From assembly GCF_036199905.1 (NCBI RefSeq), contig NZ_CP108109.1:2961501-3025500 (forward strand): a stretch of 64,000 bases of DNA, written 5' to 3'. The notes beneath the pieces were generated by a model. It did not search any database. It worked only from the letters and a program-made list of their open reading frames with translations, and had not been told where the DNA came from. The translations under genes and the position numbers were made by a program. This document shows, piece after piece, positions 10,316 through 18,917 of the stretch. The number at the start of each line of letters is the position of its first letter. Position 1 is the stretch's first letter. This stretch comes from Streptomyces sp. NBC_00223. Its GTDB lineage: Bacteria; Actinomycetota; Actinomycetes; Streptomycetales; Streptomycetaceae.

Positions 10316-10771
10316 CAGCGCGGCCAGGTCGCCGCGCTGACGCTCGCTGAGGTCGCCCAGGATGGCCCGCTCCTGGGCGAGCAGCCCGGCCAGCGCCTCG
10401 TCGGCGCGGTCCCGGCCCTCCGGGGTGAGCCGGACCAGCACCCCGCGCCGGTCGCTGGGGTCGGGCAGCCGCTCGACCAGCCGCTTGTGCGCGAGCCGGT
10501 CGATACGGTTGGTCATCGTGCCCGAGGTGACCAGGGTCTGGGTGAGCAGCTGTCCTGGCGAGAGCTGATACGGCGCCCCGGCCCGGCGCAGCGAGGTCAG
10601 TACGTCGAACTCCCACGGCTCCAGGCTGTGCTCGGCGAACGCCAGCCGCCGGGCCCGGTCCAGATGCCGGGCGAGCCTGCTGACGCGGCTGAGCACCTCA
10701 AGCGGTTCCACGTCGAGGTCGGGGCGCTCTCGGCGCCATGCTGCGACCAACCGGTCGACCTCGTCCTCCAT
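10274..10771 (-). CDS. tamR: MarR-family regulator TamR
   Basis: This 165-residue winged-helix regulator has the MarR core: WEFDVLTSLRRAGAPYQLSPGQLL, TSGTMTNRIDRLAHKRLVERLPDPSDRRGVLVRLTPEG. It is divergent from a trans-aconitate methyltransferase gene. That is the arrangement of tamR/tam in Streptomyces coelicolor, where TamR responds to citrate, aconitate and isocitrate and derepresses tam under oxidative stress. The AGTGTA at 10778-10783 reads as a TACACT -10 box only 6 bases before the ATG, so the transcript is likely leaderless. Two palindrome-type operators lie in the shared promoter. Its 3' end overlaps the convergent regulator gene. Confidence 0.88.
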   Translation of the reverse strand: MEDEVDRLVAAWRRERPDLDVEPLEVLSRVSRLARHLDRARRLAFAEHSLEPWEFDVLTSLRRAGAPYQLSPGQLLTQTLVTSGTMTNRIDRLAHKRLVERLPDPSDRRGVLVRLTPEGRDRADEALAGLLAQERAILGDLSERQRGDLAALLRQLTAPFDNVPG

Positions 10772-10790
10772 GCGATCAGTGTAGTAGGTC

Positions 10791-10819
10791 TGTCGACATG
10801 AAGTCTCTTGACATCAAGA
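10791..10819. promoter_or_regulatory. Twin TamR-type operators between tamR and tam
   Basis: TCTTGACATCAAGA (10806-10819) is a perfect inverted repeat with 6-base arms and CA in the middle. TGTCGACATGAAGT (10791-10804) matches it at 10 of 14 positions. The two centres are 15 bases apart, on similar faces of the helix. The left copy falls in the tamR promoter spacer and the right copy at a plausible tam -10 (CAAGAT), which would explain joint control. Confidence 0.7.
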
Positions 10820-10908
10820 TATCTCCGGGAGGAACCTGGGACGTGAGGGCAGAACATCGCCTTCCGTTTTCCGCAGCGGCTCCGTACCAGCCCCAGGGAG
10901 TACGAACG

Positions 10909-11772
10909 ATGCAAGCAGCTCCGACGTGGGACCCGCAACAGTATCTCCGGCACTCCACTCACCGCACCCGCCCCTTCCTCGACCTTCTCACCCGAATCAG
11001 TGACCTGCCCGGCGGGGAGTCGCCCCGGATCGCCGACATCGGCTGCGGCCCCGGCAATGTCACCGCGCTGCTCAGCGGGCGCTGGCCCGGCGCGCGGATC
11101 ACCGGCCTCGACAGTTCGCGGGAGATGCTGGAGGCCGCGTCCCGGTACGCCGGACCCACGCCCGGGGGCGGTGAGCTGGACTTCCGCCACGCCGACGCGG
11201 CCCGCTGGACGCCCGAGGAGCCGTACGACCTGATCGTCTCCAACGCCGCCCTGCAGTGGGTGCCCGGCCACGCCGACCGCTTCCCGGACTGGCTCGACCA
11301 CATCACCCCCGGCGGCACCCTGGCCTTACAGGTCCCCGGCAACTTCACCGCCCCCAGCCACGCCCTGCTCGCCGAACTCTGCGACACCCCTGGCTGGCGG
11401 GACCGGCTCGACGACCACGGCCGCCGCTATGTGCACATCCTCAGCCCCGCCGACTACCTGGAGCGCCTGACCGAGCTGGGCTGCGAGGTGGTCGACGTCT
11501 GGGAGACCACATACGTACAACTGCTCCAGGGTGAGGATCCCGTACTGGAGTGGACGAAGGGCACCGCGCTGCGGCCCGTGCTCACCGCGCTGGAGGACGA
11601 CCCGGCGGCGGCGCGGGAGTTCGTGGGCCAGTACCGCGACCTGCTGCGCAAGGCGTACCCGGCCGGTCCGCACGGCACGGTCTTCCCCTTCCGCCGGATC
11701 TTCGCGGTCGCCAGGACCGCGCACCCGGCCCCCGGCACCGGCCCGGACGTGCCCCAGGAGCCCGCCGGATGA
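10909..11772 (+). CDS. tam: Trans-aconitate 2-methyltransferase
   Basis: This 287-residue class I SAM methyltransferase starts at the ATG at 10909, with AGGGAG 8 bases upstream. It carries motif I IADIGCGPGNVT, the acidic GLDSSREML, and the family-typical VSNAALQWVPGH and TPGGTLALQVPGN. It methylates trans-aconitate, a spontaneous by-product that inhibits aconitase, so it protects the TCA cycle. The divergent tamR gene and the shared operators support the assignment strongly. Confidence 0.92.
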   Translation: MQAAPTWDPQQYLRHSTHRTRPFLDLLTRISDLPGGESPRIADIGCGPGNVTALLSGRWPGARITGLDSSREMLEAASRYAGPTPGGGELDFRHADAARWTPEEPYDLIVSNAALQWVPGHADRFPDWLDHITPGGTLALQVPGNFTAPSHALLAELCDTPGWRDRLDDHGRRYVHILSPADYLERLTELGCEVVDVWETTYVQLLQGEDPVLEWTKGTALRPVLTALEDDPAAAREFVGQYRDLLRKAYPAGPHGTVFPFRRIFAVARTAHPAPGTGPDVPQEPAG

Positions 11773-11929
11773 CCGCCGCCGCCGGCGACCGGCCGGAGTT
11801 CCTTGAGGCGACGGCGGCGGCGCCCGTGGGCTGACTTCGACGCCTGGGCGCGAAGGCGGTTGTCCGACAAGCGGCCCGGTCCGCCCGATCCGGCGGGCCG
11901 GGCCGCGTCCGCACGCCGGCCGGGTCGTC

Positions 11930-12448
11930 TCAGAGCGTCAGGAACGCGCCGCCCAGCAGGGCCGCGCCCGCCGTGGCCAGGGTCCAGGCGGTCCGCCGCA
12001 TCCGCAGCCCGCCCGCGGCCAGCACCGCCGCCAGCAGCAGCGCTCCGCCCAGCGGCAGGCACGCGAAGAGAAGGCCGCCCGGGCCCGACCTGACCGCCGT
12101 GTCCGTACCGGGCTCGATCACCACCGGCACACGGTCGCCGACGTGATGCCTGATCGGCAGGCTGATTTTCACCTCGGCCCGCGCGGTGGCCGTGCCCTTG
12201 GGCGCGAACGGGCCCGTGCACAGGGTGTCGCCGCACTCGGCCAGGGTCACCGTGCCCTGTTCGCGGCCTTTGGTGAGCACCACGTGCTGCGCGGTCCGCC
12301 AGGAGTCCCAGGCGCCGGACACCAGGAGCAGCAGTATCAGCGCGGCCACGGCCACCAGCCGGGCGAACAGCACCAGTCCCCAGGCGCCCTCGGCCATCCG
12401 GCGTGACCGGCTCCGTTTCACCATGCGGGCGATCCTTGGCCATGACAT
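11930..12448 (-). CDS. Small membrane protein of unknown function
   Basis: This protein of up to 172 residues has a basic N-terminus (VKRSRSRRM) and a transmembrane helix (VLFARLVAVAALILLLLVSG). An extracytoplasmic loop of about 80 residues with a Cys pair (AECGDTLCTGPF) follows, then two C-terminal helices (FACLPLGGALLLAAVLAAGG, TLATAGAALLGGAFL). A later ATG (MVKRS) could be the true start. I do not recognise the family. It lies downstream of pth on the same strand, 113 bases away, so it could be the last gene of that transcript. Confidence 0.6.
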   Translation of the reverse strand: MSWPRIARMVKRSRSRRMAEGAWGLVLFARLVAVAALILLLLVSGAWDSWRTAQHVVLTKGREQGTVTLAECGDTLCTGPFAPKGTATARAEVKISLPIRHHVGDRVPVVIEPGTDTAVRSGPGGLLFACLPLGGALLLAAVLAAGGLRMRRTAWTLATAGAALLGGAFLTL

Positions 12449-12561
12449 GCCATCGGGTCAACTTCGCGGCCCCGCCGGACCGTCCGGCGCCGCCCCGGGC
12501 CGCCGCGAGGACACTCCCCCGCCGCCGCGGGACCGGCCCACAGCCGCCGTGGCGTCCCCGC

Positions 12562-13155
12562 TCAGCTGTTGTAGGTGCTCTGCGCGCGCTCCAGGCCCTC
12601 GGCGATCAGCGCCTCCACGGCGTCGGCCGCGCGGTCCACGAACCAGTCCAGCTCCTTGCGCTCGGTGGACGAGAAGTCCTTGAGCACGAAGGCCGCCACG
12701 TCCATCCGCCCCGGCGGCCGGCCGATCCCGGCCCGCACCCGCAGATAGTTCGCGCCGAGCGACTTGGTGATCGACTTGAGCCCGTTGTGGCCGTTGTCGC
12801 CGCCGCCCAGCTTGAGCCGCAGCGTGGCGAAGTCGATGTCCAGCTCGTCGTGCACCGCGATGATCTGATCGGTCGGCACCTTGTAGAAGTCCTTGAGCGC
12901 GGTCACCGGCCCGCCGGACAGGTTCATGTACGACATCGGCTTGGCGAGCACCACCCGCCGGTTCGCCGGGCCGGGCGGGCCGATCCGGCCCTCCAGCACC
13001 TGCGCCTGCGCCTTCTGGGCCCGCTTGAACTTCCCGCCGATCCGCTCGGCGAGCAGATCGGCCACCATGAAGCCGATGTTGTGCCGGTTCCCCGCGTACT
13101 CGGGCCCGGGGTTGCCCAGGCCCACGACCAGCCAGGGCCCTGCGGTCTCGCTCAT
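12562..13155 (-). CDS. pth: Peptidyl-tRNA hydrolase
   Basis: This 197-residue enzyme starts at the ATG at 13155, with GGAGA upstream. It releases peptides from peptidyl-tRNA that has fallen off the ribosome, recycling tRNA. Visible motifs are [20 protein letters not shown] with the catalytic His, [20 protein letters not shown] with the active-site Asp, and [12 protein letters not shown]. Length is standard. It follows rplY on the same strand, the usual actinobacterial order, separated by a hairpin. Confidence 0.96.
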   Translation of the reverse strand: MSETAGPWLVVGLGNPGPEYAGNRHNIGFMVADLLAERIGGKFKRAQKAQAQVLEGRIGPPGPANRRVVLAKPMSYMNLSGGPVTALKDFYKVPTDQIIAVHDELDIDFATLRLKLGGGDNGHNGLKSITKSLGANYLRVRAGIGRPPGRMDVAAFVLKDFSSTERKELDWFVDRAADAVEALIAEGLERAQSTYNS

Positions 13156-13194
13156 CCACGTCTCCGTATCCAGTGGCGGGGCAGGCGCATAAAC

Positions 13195-13230
13195 GGCCGC
13201 CGCCGCACCCCGGAGGGTACGACGGCGGCC
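13195..13230 (-). terminator. Hairpin between rplY and pth
   Basis: GGCCGCCG (13195-13202) pairs with CGGCGGCC (13223-13230), just after the rplY stop in the direction of transcription. It may cause partial termination before pth. Confidence 0.5.
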
Positions 13231-13243
13231 GGAACGCTTCGGG

Positions 13244-13852
13244 TCAGCCCTCGGAGCCGGCCTCGGCGGCGGCGCCCTCACCCTCGGCGCTCTCACCCTC
13301 CTCGGCGGCCTCGGCCTGCGCGGAGACGACCTGGATCACGACGGTGTCCTCGTCGATGGCCAGCGTGGAGCCCGCGGGCAGCGCGATGTCCTTGGCGAGG
13401 ATCGCGGCGCCGGACTCCAGGCCCTCCACCGAGACGGTGACGGACTCGGGGATGTGGGTCGCCTCGGCCTCGACCGACAGCGTGTTGAGCAGGTGCTCGA
13501 GCAGGTTGCCACCGGGGGCCAGCTCGCCCTCGGTCTGCACCGGGATCTCCACGGTGACCTTCTCGCCGCGCTTCACGGACAGCAGGTCGACGTGCTCGAT
13601 GAAGCCCTTCAGCGGGTCGCGCTGCACGGCCTTGGGGATGACCAGCTCGGAAGAGCCGCCGAGCTGGAGGGAGATGAGCACGTTCGGGGTGCGCAGCGCG
13701 AGCAGCAGCTCGTGGCCGGGGACGGTGACGTGCTTGGGCTCGGCGCCGTGACCGTAGATGACGGCGGGAACCTGGGCGGCGCGGCGCACCCGGCGGGCGG
13801 CGCCCTTGCCGAACTCGGTACGCGGCTCCGCGGCGATCTTGACCTCGGACAT
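13244..13852 (-). CDS. rplY: Ribosomal protein bL25, long (Ctc/TL5) form
   Basis: This 202-residue protein starts at the ATG at 13852, with GAGGAG 9 bases upstream; an earlier TTG is less likely. The N-terminal domain ([29 protein letters not shown]) binds 5S rRNA. The C-terminal CTC domain follows ([30 protein letters not shown]). It ends in an acidic tail rich in Glu and Ala ([18 protein letters not shown]). The long form is also called general stress protein Ctc. The prs-rplY-pth order is conserved. Confidence 0.95.
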   Translation of the reverse strand: MSEVKIAAEPRTEFGKGAARRVRRAAQVPAVIYGHGAEPKHVTVPGHELLLALRTPNVLISLQLGGSSELVIPKAVQRDPLKGFIEHVDLLSVKRGEKVTVEIPVQTEGELAPGGNLLEHLLNTLSVEAEATHIPESVTVSVEGLESGAAILAKDIALPAGSTLAIDEDTVVIQVVSAQAEAAEEGESAEGEGAAAEAGSEG

Positions 13853-14156
13853 GGGGCTCAACTCCTCGTAACGGAAAGACGAAAGTCATACGGTCGCCCG
13901 ACCCACGACGGGCCGATCCACTTACGAGGAGCGCGCCGATAACGGAGGCTGTTCTGCCGTACGGACCTGCCGTGACGGCCGGGGCCTCCCTCGCCGAGCA
14001 ACGCGCACAGCGTAACCGGCGGGGAGGCCCCGGACGAAATCGATCTTCCCCGCTCCGGCACGGCGGCCGGCCGCGTACACGGCGGTGCCGGACACGGCGG
14101 CGCCGGACATGACGGTGCCGCCGTACCGATTCTTCGGGACGGCGGCACCCTGGGCG
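13853..14156. other. Intergenic region between prs and rplY
   Basis: These 304 bases hold no supported gene. They contain the hairpin at 13981-14031 and, next to prs, short degenerate repeats of a GCCGGACACGGCGGC type. The rplY promoter should lie here, but no clear -35/-10 pair stands out. Confidence 0.5.
13981..14031 (-). terminator. Long-loop hairpin after prs
   Basis: GGGGCCTCCC (13981-13990) pairs perfectly with GGGAGGCCCC (14022-14031). The 31-base loop is long, so termination efficiency is uncertain, but its place after the prs stop fits. Confidence 0.5.
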
Positions 14157-15140
14157 TCAGTGCCCGTTCGAGTCCTCGAACAGGCTGGTGACCGAGCCGT
14201 CCTCGAACACCTCACGGACCGCGTTGGCGATGGTCGGCGCCATCGACAGGACCGTGATCTTGTCGAGCTGGGTCTCACCGGGGGTCGGCAGGGTGTCGGT
14301 GAAGATGAACTCGCTGACCTTGGAGTTCTTCAGCCGGTCCGCGGCCGGCCCGGAGAGCACCCCGTGGGTCGCGGTCACGATGACGTCCTCGGCACCGTTG
14401 GCGAACAGGGCGTCGGCGGCGGCGCAGATCGTACCGCCGGTGTCGATCATGTCGTCGACCAGGACGCAGACCCGGCCCTTGACGTCGCCGACGACCTCGT
14501 GGACCTTCACCTGGTTGGCGACGTCCGGGTCGCGGCGCTTGTGCACGATGGCCAGCGGAGCGCCGAGCCGGTCGCACCAGCGGTCGGCGACCCGTACCCG
14601 GCCCGCGTCGGGGGAGACCACGGTGAGCTTGGAGCGGTCCACCTTGCCGCCGACGTAGTCGGCGAGGACCGGCAGTGCGAAGAGATGATCCACCGGGCCG
14701 TCGAAGAAGCCCTGGATCTGGTCGGTGTGCAGGTCGACGGTGAGAATGCGGTCGGCGCCCGCGGTGGCGAACAGGTCCGCCATCAGCCGGGCCGAGATCG
14801 GCTCGCGGCCGCGGTGCTTCTTGTCCTGCCGGGCGTAGCCGTAGAAGGGCACGATCACGGTGATGCTCCGCGCGGAGGCCCGCTTCAGAGCGTCGATCAT
14901 GATCAACTGCTCCATGATCCACTTGTTGATCGGAGCCGTGTGGCTCTGGATGAGGAAGCAGTCGGCGCCACGGGCCGACTCCTCGAACCGCACATAGATC
15001 TCGCCGTTGGCGAAGTCGAAAGCGCGTGTCGGCACGAGCTCAACCTCGAGCTGTCGTGCCACCGCCTCCGCCAGATCGGGGTGGGCGCGGCCGGAGAAGA
15101 GCATCAGCTTCCTCTCACCGGTCGTCTTGATCCCGGTCAC
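14157..15140 (-). CDS. prs: Ribose-phosphate pyrophosphokinase (PRPP synthetase)
   Basis: This 327-residue enzyme starts at the GTG at 15140, behind AAGGAG. It makes PRPP from ribose 5-phosphate and ATP for nucleotide, His and Trp synthesis. Motifs are KLMLFSGRAHPDLA, FANGEIYVRFEES, the flexible-loop region GYARQDKKHRGREPIS, VDLHTDQIQGFFDGPVDHL, and the PRPP loop VLVDDMIDTGGTI. It lies 141 bases after glmU on the same strand, as is usual in actinobacteria. Confidence 0.97.
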   Translation of the reverse strand: MTGIKTTGERKLMLFSGRAHPDLAEAVARQLEVELVPTRAFDFANGEIYVRFEESARGADCFLIQSHTAPINKWIMEQLIMIDALKRASARSITVIVPFYGYARQDKKHRGREPISARLMADLFATAGADRILTVDLHTDQIQGFFDGPVDHLFALPVLADYVGGKVDRSKLTVVSPDAGRVRVADRWCDRLGAPLAIVHKRRDPDVANQVKVHEVVGDVKGRVCVLVDDMIDTGGTICAAADALFANGAEDVIVTATHGVLSGPAADRLKNSKVSEFIFTDTLPTPGETQLDKITVLSMAPTIANAVREVFEDGSVTSLFEDSNGH

Positions 15141-15281
15141 TGCACCGTCTCCTTGGTGTTCGACTGGTGTTCGACACAGCGCCGCCCCGAGTAGGGCGTG
15201 CTGGCGGAATTGTGTGCACCACACACGGTACGCCCCATCCGCTGCACCTGTGCACCTCGGAGGGGCCCGATGAGACGTCCC

Positions 15282-16739
15282 TCACTCGTCCCGCGGGCCG
15301 CCCCGGCGCTGTGCGCGTTCGGCCGCCTGCGCGGCGGAACTGCCGGGCCGCTTGCGGGCCACCCAGCCCTCGATGTTGCGCTGCTGACCTCGGGCGACGG
15401 CCAGCGACCCGGCCGGCACGTCCTTGGTGATGACCGAACCGGCCGCGGTGTAGGCGCCGTCGCCGACGACGACCGGCGCGACGAACATGTTGTCCGAGCC
15501 GGTCTTGCAGTAACTGCCGATCGTGGTGTGGTGCTTGGCCTCGCCGTCGTAGTTCACGAACACGCTCGCGGCGCCGATGTTGGTGTGGTCGCCGATCGTG
15601 GCGTCACCCACATAGCTCAGGTGCGGCACCTTGGTGCCCTCCCCGATCGAGGCGTTCTTCATCTCGACGTAGGTGCCCGCCTTGGCCTTCTTGCCGAGCT
15701 TCGCGCCGGGCCGCAGATACGCGTACGGGCCGACCGACGCCTGCTCGCCGATCTCGGCCCGGTCCGCGACGGTGTTGGTGACCCTGGCGCCCGCGCCGAC
15801 CGCCGTGTCGGTGAGCGTGCAGTTGGGGCCCACCTCGGCGCCCTCGCCGACGCTGGTGGTCCCCAGCAGCTGCGTGTGGGGGTGCACCAGGGCGTCGGGC
15901 GCGAAGGTGACGTCCACGTCCACCCAGGTGGAGGCGGGGTCCACGATGGTGGCGCCGTCCAGCATCGCCCGTTCCAGCAGCCGGTCGTTGAGCACCCGGC
16001 GGGCCTCGGCGAGCTGCACCCGGTTGTTCACGCCCGCGATCTCGCGGTGGTCGTCGGCGCTGTGCGCGCCCACCCGGTGGCCGGCCTCGCGCAGGATGGC
16101 CAGGGTGTCGGTGAGGTACTCCTCGCCCTGGGTGTTGTCCGTGGTGACCTTGCCCAGCGCCTCGGCCAGCAGCCGCCCGTCGTACGCGTACACCCCGGAG
16201 TTGATCTCCCGGATCGCCCGCTGCGCCTGGTCGGCGTCCTTCTGCTCCACGATCGCGGTGACCTGCCCGTCGGGGGCCCGCACGATCCGGCCGTAGCCCG
16301 TCGGGTCGGGGACCTGCGCGGTCAGCACGGTCACCGCGTGGCCGCCCGCCTCGTGCGCGCCCACCAGGGCGGCGAGCGTGTCGGCCGTGAGCAGCGGTAC
16401 GTCGCCATAGGTGACGACGACCGTGCCGTCGGGGGTGACACCCTGTCGGGTCAGCTCCTCCAGGCCGGTACGGACGGCGTGCCCGGTGCCCTTCTGCTCG
16501 GCCTGCACGGCGATCACGGCGCCCGGGTCGAGAGCGGTCAGGTGCTCGGCGACCAGTTCGCGTCCATGGCCGACGACCACCACGAGGTGGTCGGGCTCCA
16601 GGGCGCGGGAGGCGGCCAGCGCGTGGCCGATCAGGGAGCGGCCGCAGATGGGGTGCATGACCTTCGGGGTGGCCGACCTCATCCGGGTGCCCTCCCCCGC
16701 GGCGAGGACGACGACGGCAGCCGGGCGATTGTGGCTCAC
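15282..16739 (-). CDS. glmU: Bifunctional GlmU: glucosamine-1-P acetyltransferase / UDP-GlcNAc pyrophosphorylase
   Basis: This 485-residue protein starts at the GTG at 16739, with GAGGAG 8 bases upstream; upstream in-frame ATGs have no ribosome site. The N-terminal uridyltransferase domain has VVLAAGEGTRMRS, EQKGTGHAV and TYGDVPLL. The C-terminal left-handed beta helix has hexapeptide repeats and PHLSYVGDATIGDHTNIGA with the acetyl-transfer His. It makes UDP-GlcNAc for the cell wall. The C-terminal tail (about 30 residues, Ala/Arg/Gly-rich) looks disordered. Confidence 0.97.
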   Translation of the reverse strand: MSHNRPAAVVVLAAGEGTRMRSATPKVMHPICGRSLIGHALAASRALEPDHLVVVVGHGRELVAEHLTALDPGAVIAVQAEQKGTGHAVRTGLEELTRQGVTPDGTVVVTYGDVPLLTADTLAALVGAHEAGGHAVTVLTAQVPDPTGYGRIVRAPDGQVTAIVEQKDADQAQRAIREINSGVYAYDGRLLAEALGKVTTDNTQGEEYLTDTLAILREAGHRVGAHSADDHREIAGVNNRVQLAEARRVLNDRLLERAMLDGATIVDPASTWVDVDVTFAPDALVHPHTQLLGTTSVGEGAEVGPNCTLTDTAVGAGARVTNTVADRAEIGEQASVGPYAYLRPGAKLGKKAKAGTYVEMKNASIGEGTKVPHLSYVGDATIGDHTNIGAASVFVNYDGEAKHHTTIGSYCKTGSDNMFVAPVVVGDGAYTAAGSVITKDVPAGSLAVARGQQRNIEGWVARKRPGSSAAQAAERAQRRGGPRDE

Positions 16740-16844
16740 GGGGGCGACTCCTCGGCTTCGGGTGTGAGACATCCGCAGGATACCGAGGGGTTCGGCCATG
16801 GACACGGGTGGCTCGACCGGCTCACCGCGGCCACGCGTGGACTG

Positions 16845-16915
16845 CTCCGCCGCCAGGATTCGAACCCGGACTTAAGGCACCAAAAGCCCCAGTGCTGCCA
16901 TTACACCACGGCGGA
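16845..16915 (-). tRNA. tRNA-Gln (anticodon TTG)
   Basis: The minus strand folds into a full cloverleaf: acceptor TCCGCCG/CGGCGGA, anticodon arm GGGGC-TTTTGGT-GCCTT, T arm CCGGG-TTCGAAT-CCTGG, discriminator G. Anticodon TTG reads CAA, a rare codon at this GC content. No CCA is encoded and no integrase gene lies nearby. Confidence 0.95.
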
Positions 16916-17095
16916 TCAACTCGACGTCCCGACCCGGTTGTCGGGCCCGTCTCGCTGGACGTCACCATCATGCCGTACGACCGCGGGTGGACGCGACGCC
17001 GTTCCGGGGTAGGTATCCGGCCAAGGGACGGCAACGGGCACGAGCCCCCTTACCTCGTGTGGTCCTATTGCCCCGCCGGGCCCCGCTGCAATACT

Positions 17096-17123
17096 TACGG
17101 AGCCGTAGGTTACGGGCGTAACC
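17096..17123. promoter_or_regulatory. Tandem palindromic operators over the desaturase promoter
   Basis: TACGG-AG-CCGTA (17096-17107) is immediately followed by GGTTACG-GG-CGTAACC (17108-17123); both are perfect inverted repeats with a 2-base centre. A plausible promoter, TTGCCC (17068) with -10 ATACTT or TACTTA (17091-17097), runs into the first palindrome. A bound repressor would cover the start site. The TetR gene that follows the desaturase is the obvious candidate. Confidence 0.65.
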
Positions 17124-17164
17124 ACCGCGACCAGACCCCCAACCACTTCCGACAAGGGACACAT

Positions 17165-18166
17165 ATGACCACACAGACGGACGTGATCAGCGAGTCCCGG
17201 GAACCCGGGTCCTCAGGAGACCAGGAAGCGGGGCAGCCACTGCCCAGCGCGACCCTGGGCGGCGAGAGCAAGCGGTCGATCGAGCAGATCACCCTGCTGC
17301 TCTTCATCTGCGTCCCCTTCCTGGCACTGGCCGCGGCCGTGCCGCTGGCCTGGGGCCGGGGGATGAGCTGGCTCGATGTCGGCCTGATGGTCGGCATGTA
17401 CTTCCTGGGCTGCCACGGCATCACCATCGGCTTCCACCGCTACTTCACCCATGGCTCCTTCAAGGCCAAGCGCCCGCTGCGGATCGCGCTGGCCATCGCC
17501 GGCTCGCTGGCCGTCGAGGGCCCGATCGTGCGCTGGGTCGCCGACCACCGCAGGCACCACAAGTTCAGCGACGCCGAGGGCGACCCGCACAGCCCCTGGC
17601 GCTACGGCGACACCGTCCCCGCCCTGATGAAGGGCCTGTGGTGGGCGCACATGGGCTGGCTCTTCGACGAGGAGCAGACCTCGCAGCAGAAGTACGCGCC
17701 CGATCTGATCAAGGACAGCGCGATCCGCCGGGTCTCCCGGGACTTCTGGCTGTGGACCGCGATCTCCCTGGTGTTCCCGCCGTTGGTCGGCGGTCTGGTC
17801 ACCATGTCGTGGTACGGCGCCTTCACCGCGTTCTTCTGGGGCTCGCTCGTACGGGTGGCCCTGCTGCACCACGTGACCTGGTCCATCAACTCCATCTGCC
17901 ACGCGGTCGGCAAGCGCCCCTTCAAGTCCCGCGACCGCTCCGGAAACGTGTGGTGGCTGGCGATCCTGTCCTGCGGCGAGTCGTGGCACAACCTCCACCA
18001 CGCCGACCCCACCTCCGCCCGGCACGGGGTGCTGCGCGGCCAGGTCGACTCCAGCGCCCGGATCATCCGCTGGTTCGAACTCGCCGGGTGGGCCAAGGAC
18101 GTCCGGTGGCCCGATGCCGAGCGAATTGCTGCTCGACGCAAAGAAAACGTCGGCGAACCGGCATGA
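17165..18166 (+). CDS. Membrane acyl-CoA (delta-9-type) fatty acid desaturase
   Basis: This 333-residue protein starts at the ATG at 17165. Three His boxes that bind the di-iron centre are intact: HRYFTH (about residue 91), HRRHH (about 128) and HNLHH (about 275). Hydrophobic segments at about 40-85 and 200-240 anchor it in the membrane. It introduces a double bond into fatty acyl chains and so adjusts membrane fluidity. A TetR gene starts 7 bases after the stop, indicating an autoregulated pair. The promoter carries tandem palindromes. It has the usual length and no missing motif. Confidence 0.92.
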   Translation: MTTQTDVISESREPGSSGDQEAGQPLPSATLGGESKRSIEQITLLLFICVPFLALAAAVPLAWGRGMSWLDVGLMVGMYFLGCHGITIGFHRYFTHGSFKAKRPLRIALAIAGSLAVEGPIVRWVADHRRHHKFSDAEGDPHSPWRYGDTVPALMKGLWWAHMGWLFDEEQTSQQKYAPDLIKDSAIRRVSRDFWLWTAISLVFPPLVGGLVTMSWYGAFTAFFWGSLVRVALLHHVTWSINSICHAVGKRPFKSRDRSGNVWWLAILSCGESWHNLHHADPTSARHGVLRGQVDSSARIIRWFELAGWAKDVRWPDAERIAARRKENVGEPA

Positions 18167-18173
18167 TTGACGC

Positions 18174-18854
18174 GTGAGCGACGGCAGAGACGGAAGAGCG
18201 ACGGTTTCCACCACGACGGGCCCGACCGCGCGACGCGCGCGGCGGACCCGGATGACCGGCAAGGAACGGCGCGAACAGCTTCTGGACATCGGCCGCACCC
18301 TCTTCGCCGAGCGCGGTTTCGAAGGCACCTCGGTCGAGGAGATCGCCCACAAGGCGGGCGTCTCCAAGCCCGTCGTCTACGAACACTTCGGCGGCAAGGA
18401 AGGGCTCTACGCCGTCGTCGTGGACCGCGAGATGCGGCGGCTGCTGGACATGGTCACGGGGGCGCTCACCGGAGGGCACCCCCGCGAACTCCTGGAACAG
18501 GCCGCCTTCGCGCTGCTCGACTACATCGAGCAGTACACCGACGGCTTCCGCATCCTCGTACGCGACTCCCCCGTGGCCCAGTCCACCGGCACCTTCGCCT
18601 CGCTGATCAGCGACATCGCCACCCAGGTCGAGGACATCCTCGGCCATGAGTTCAAGCAGCGCGGCTTCGACCCCAAGCTCGCCCCGATGTACGCCCAGGC
18701 GCTGGTCGGCATGGTGGCCCTCACCGGGCAGTGGTGGCTCGACGCGCGGCGCCCGGAGAAGTCCGAGGTCGCCGCCCACCTGGTCAATCTGTCCTGGAAC
18801 GGGCTGTCGGGGCTGGACGCCAAGCCCCGGCTGATCGGCCACCGCAAGAACTGA
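18174..18854 (+). CDS. TetR-family regulator paired with the desaturase
   Basis: This 226-residue protein starts at the GTG at 18174. The helix-turn-helix is LFAERGFEGTSVEEIAHKAGVSKPVVYEHFGGKEGLYAVVV. The ligand domain follows to the C-terminus. It is co-transcribed with the upstream desaturase gene, so it probably represses the operon through the palindromes at 17096-17123 and senses fatty-acyl status; that role is inferred from position only. Confidence 0.88.
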   Translation: MSDGRDGRATVSTTTGPTARRARRTRMTGKERREQLLDIGRTLFAERGFEGTSVEEIAHKAGVSKPVVYEHFGGKEGLYAVVVDREMRRLLDMVTGALTGGHPRELLEQAAFALLDYIEQYTDGFRILVRDSPVAQSTGTFASLISDIATQVEDILGHEFKQRGFDPKLAPMYAQALVGMVALTGQWWLDARRPEKSEVAAHLVNLSWNGLSGLDAKPRLIGHRKN

Positions 18855-18855
18855 C

Positions 18856-18882
18856 GGGCGCGGCGGTCCGGCCGCCGCGCCC
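18856..18882. terminator. Bidirectional terminator between the TetR gene and galK
   Basis: GGGCGCGGCGG (18856-18866) pairs perfectly with CCGCCGCGCCC (18872-18882) with a 5-base loop, directly after the TetR stop and before the convergent galK stop. Confidence 0.85.
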
Positions 18883-18917
18883 GCCCGTACGTCTCCCCTG
18901 CCGCGTCCCGGGCCGCT

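Noticed and set aside
16800..17160. tRNA-Gln as a site-specific integration point
   Set aside because: No integrase, excisionase or second copy of the tRNA end was seen nearby.
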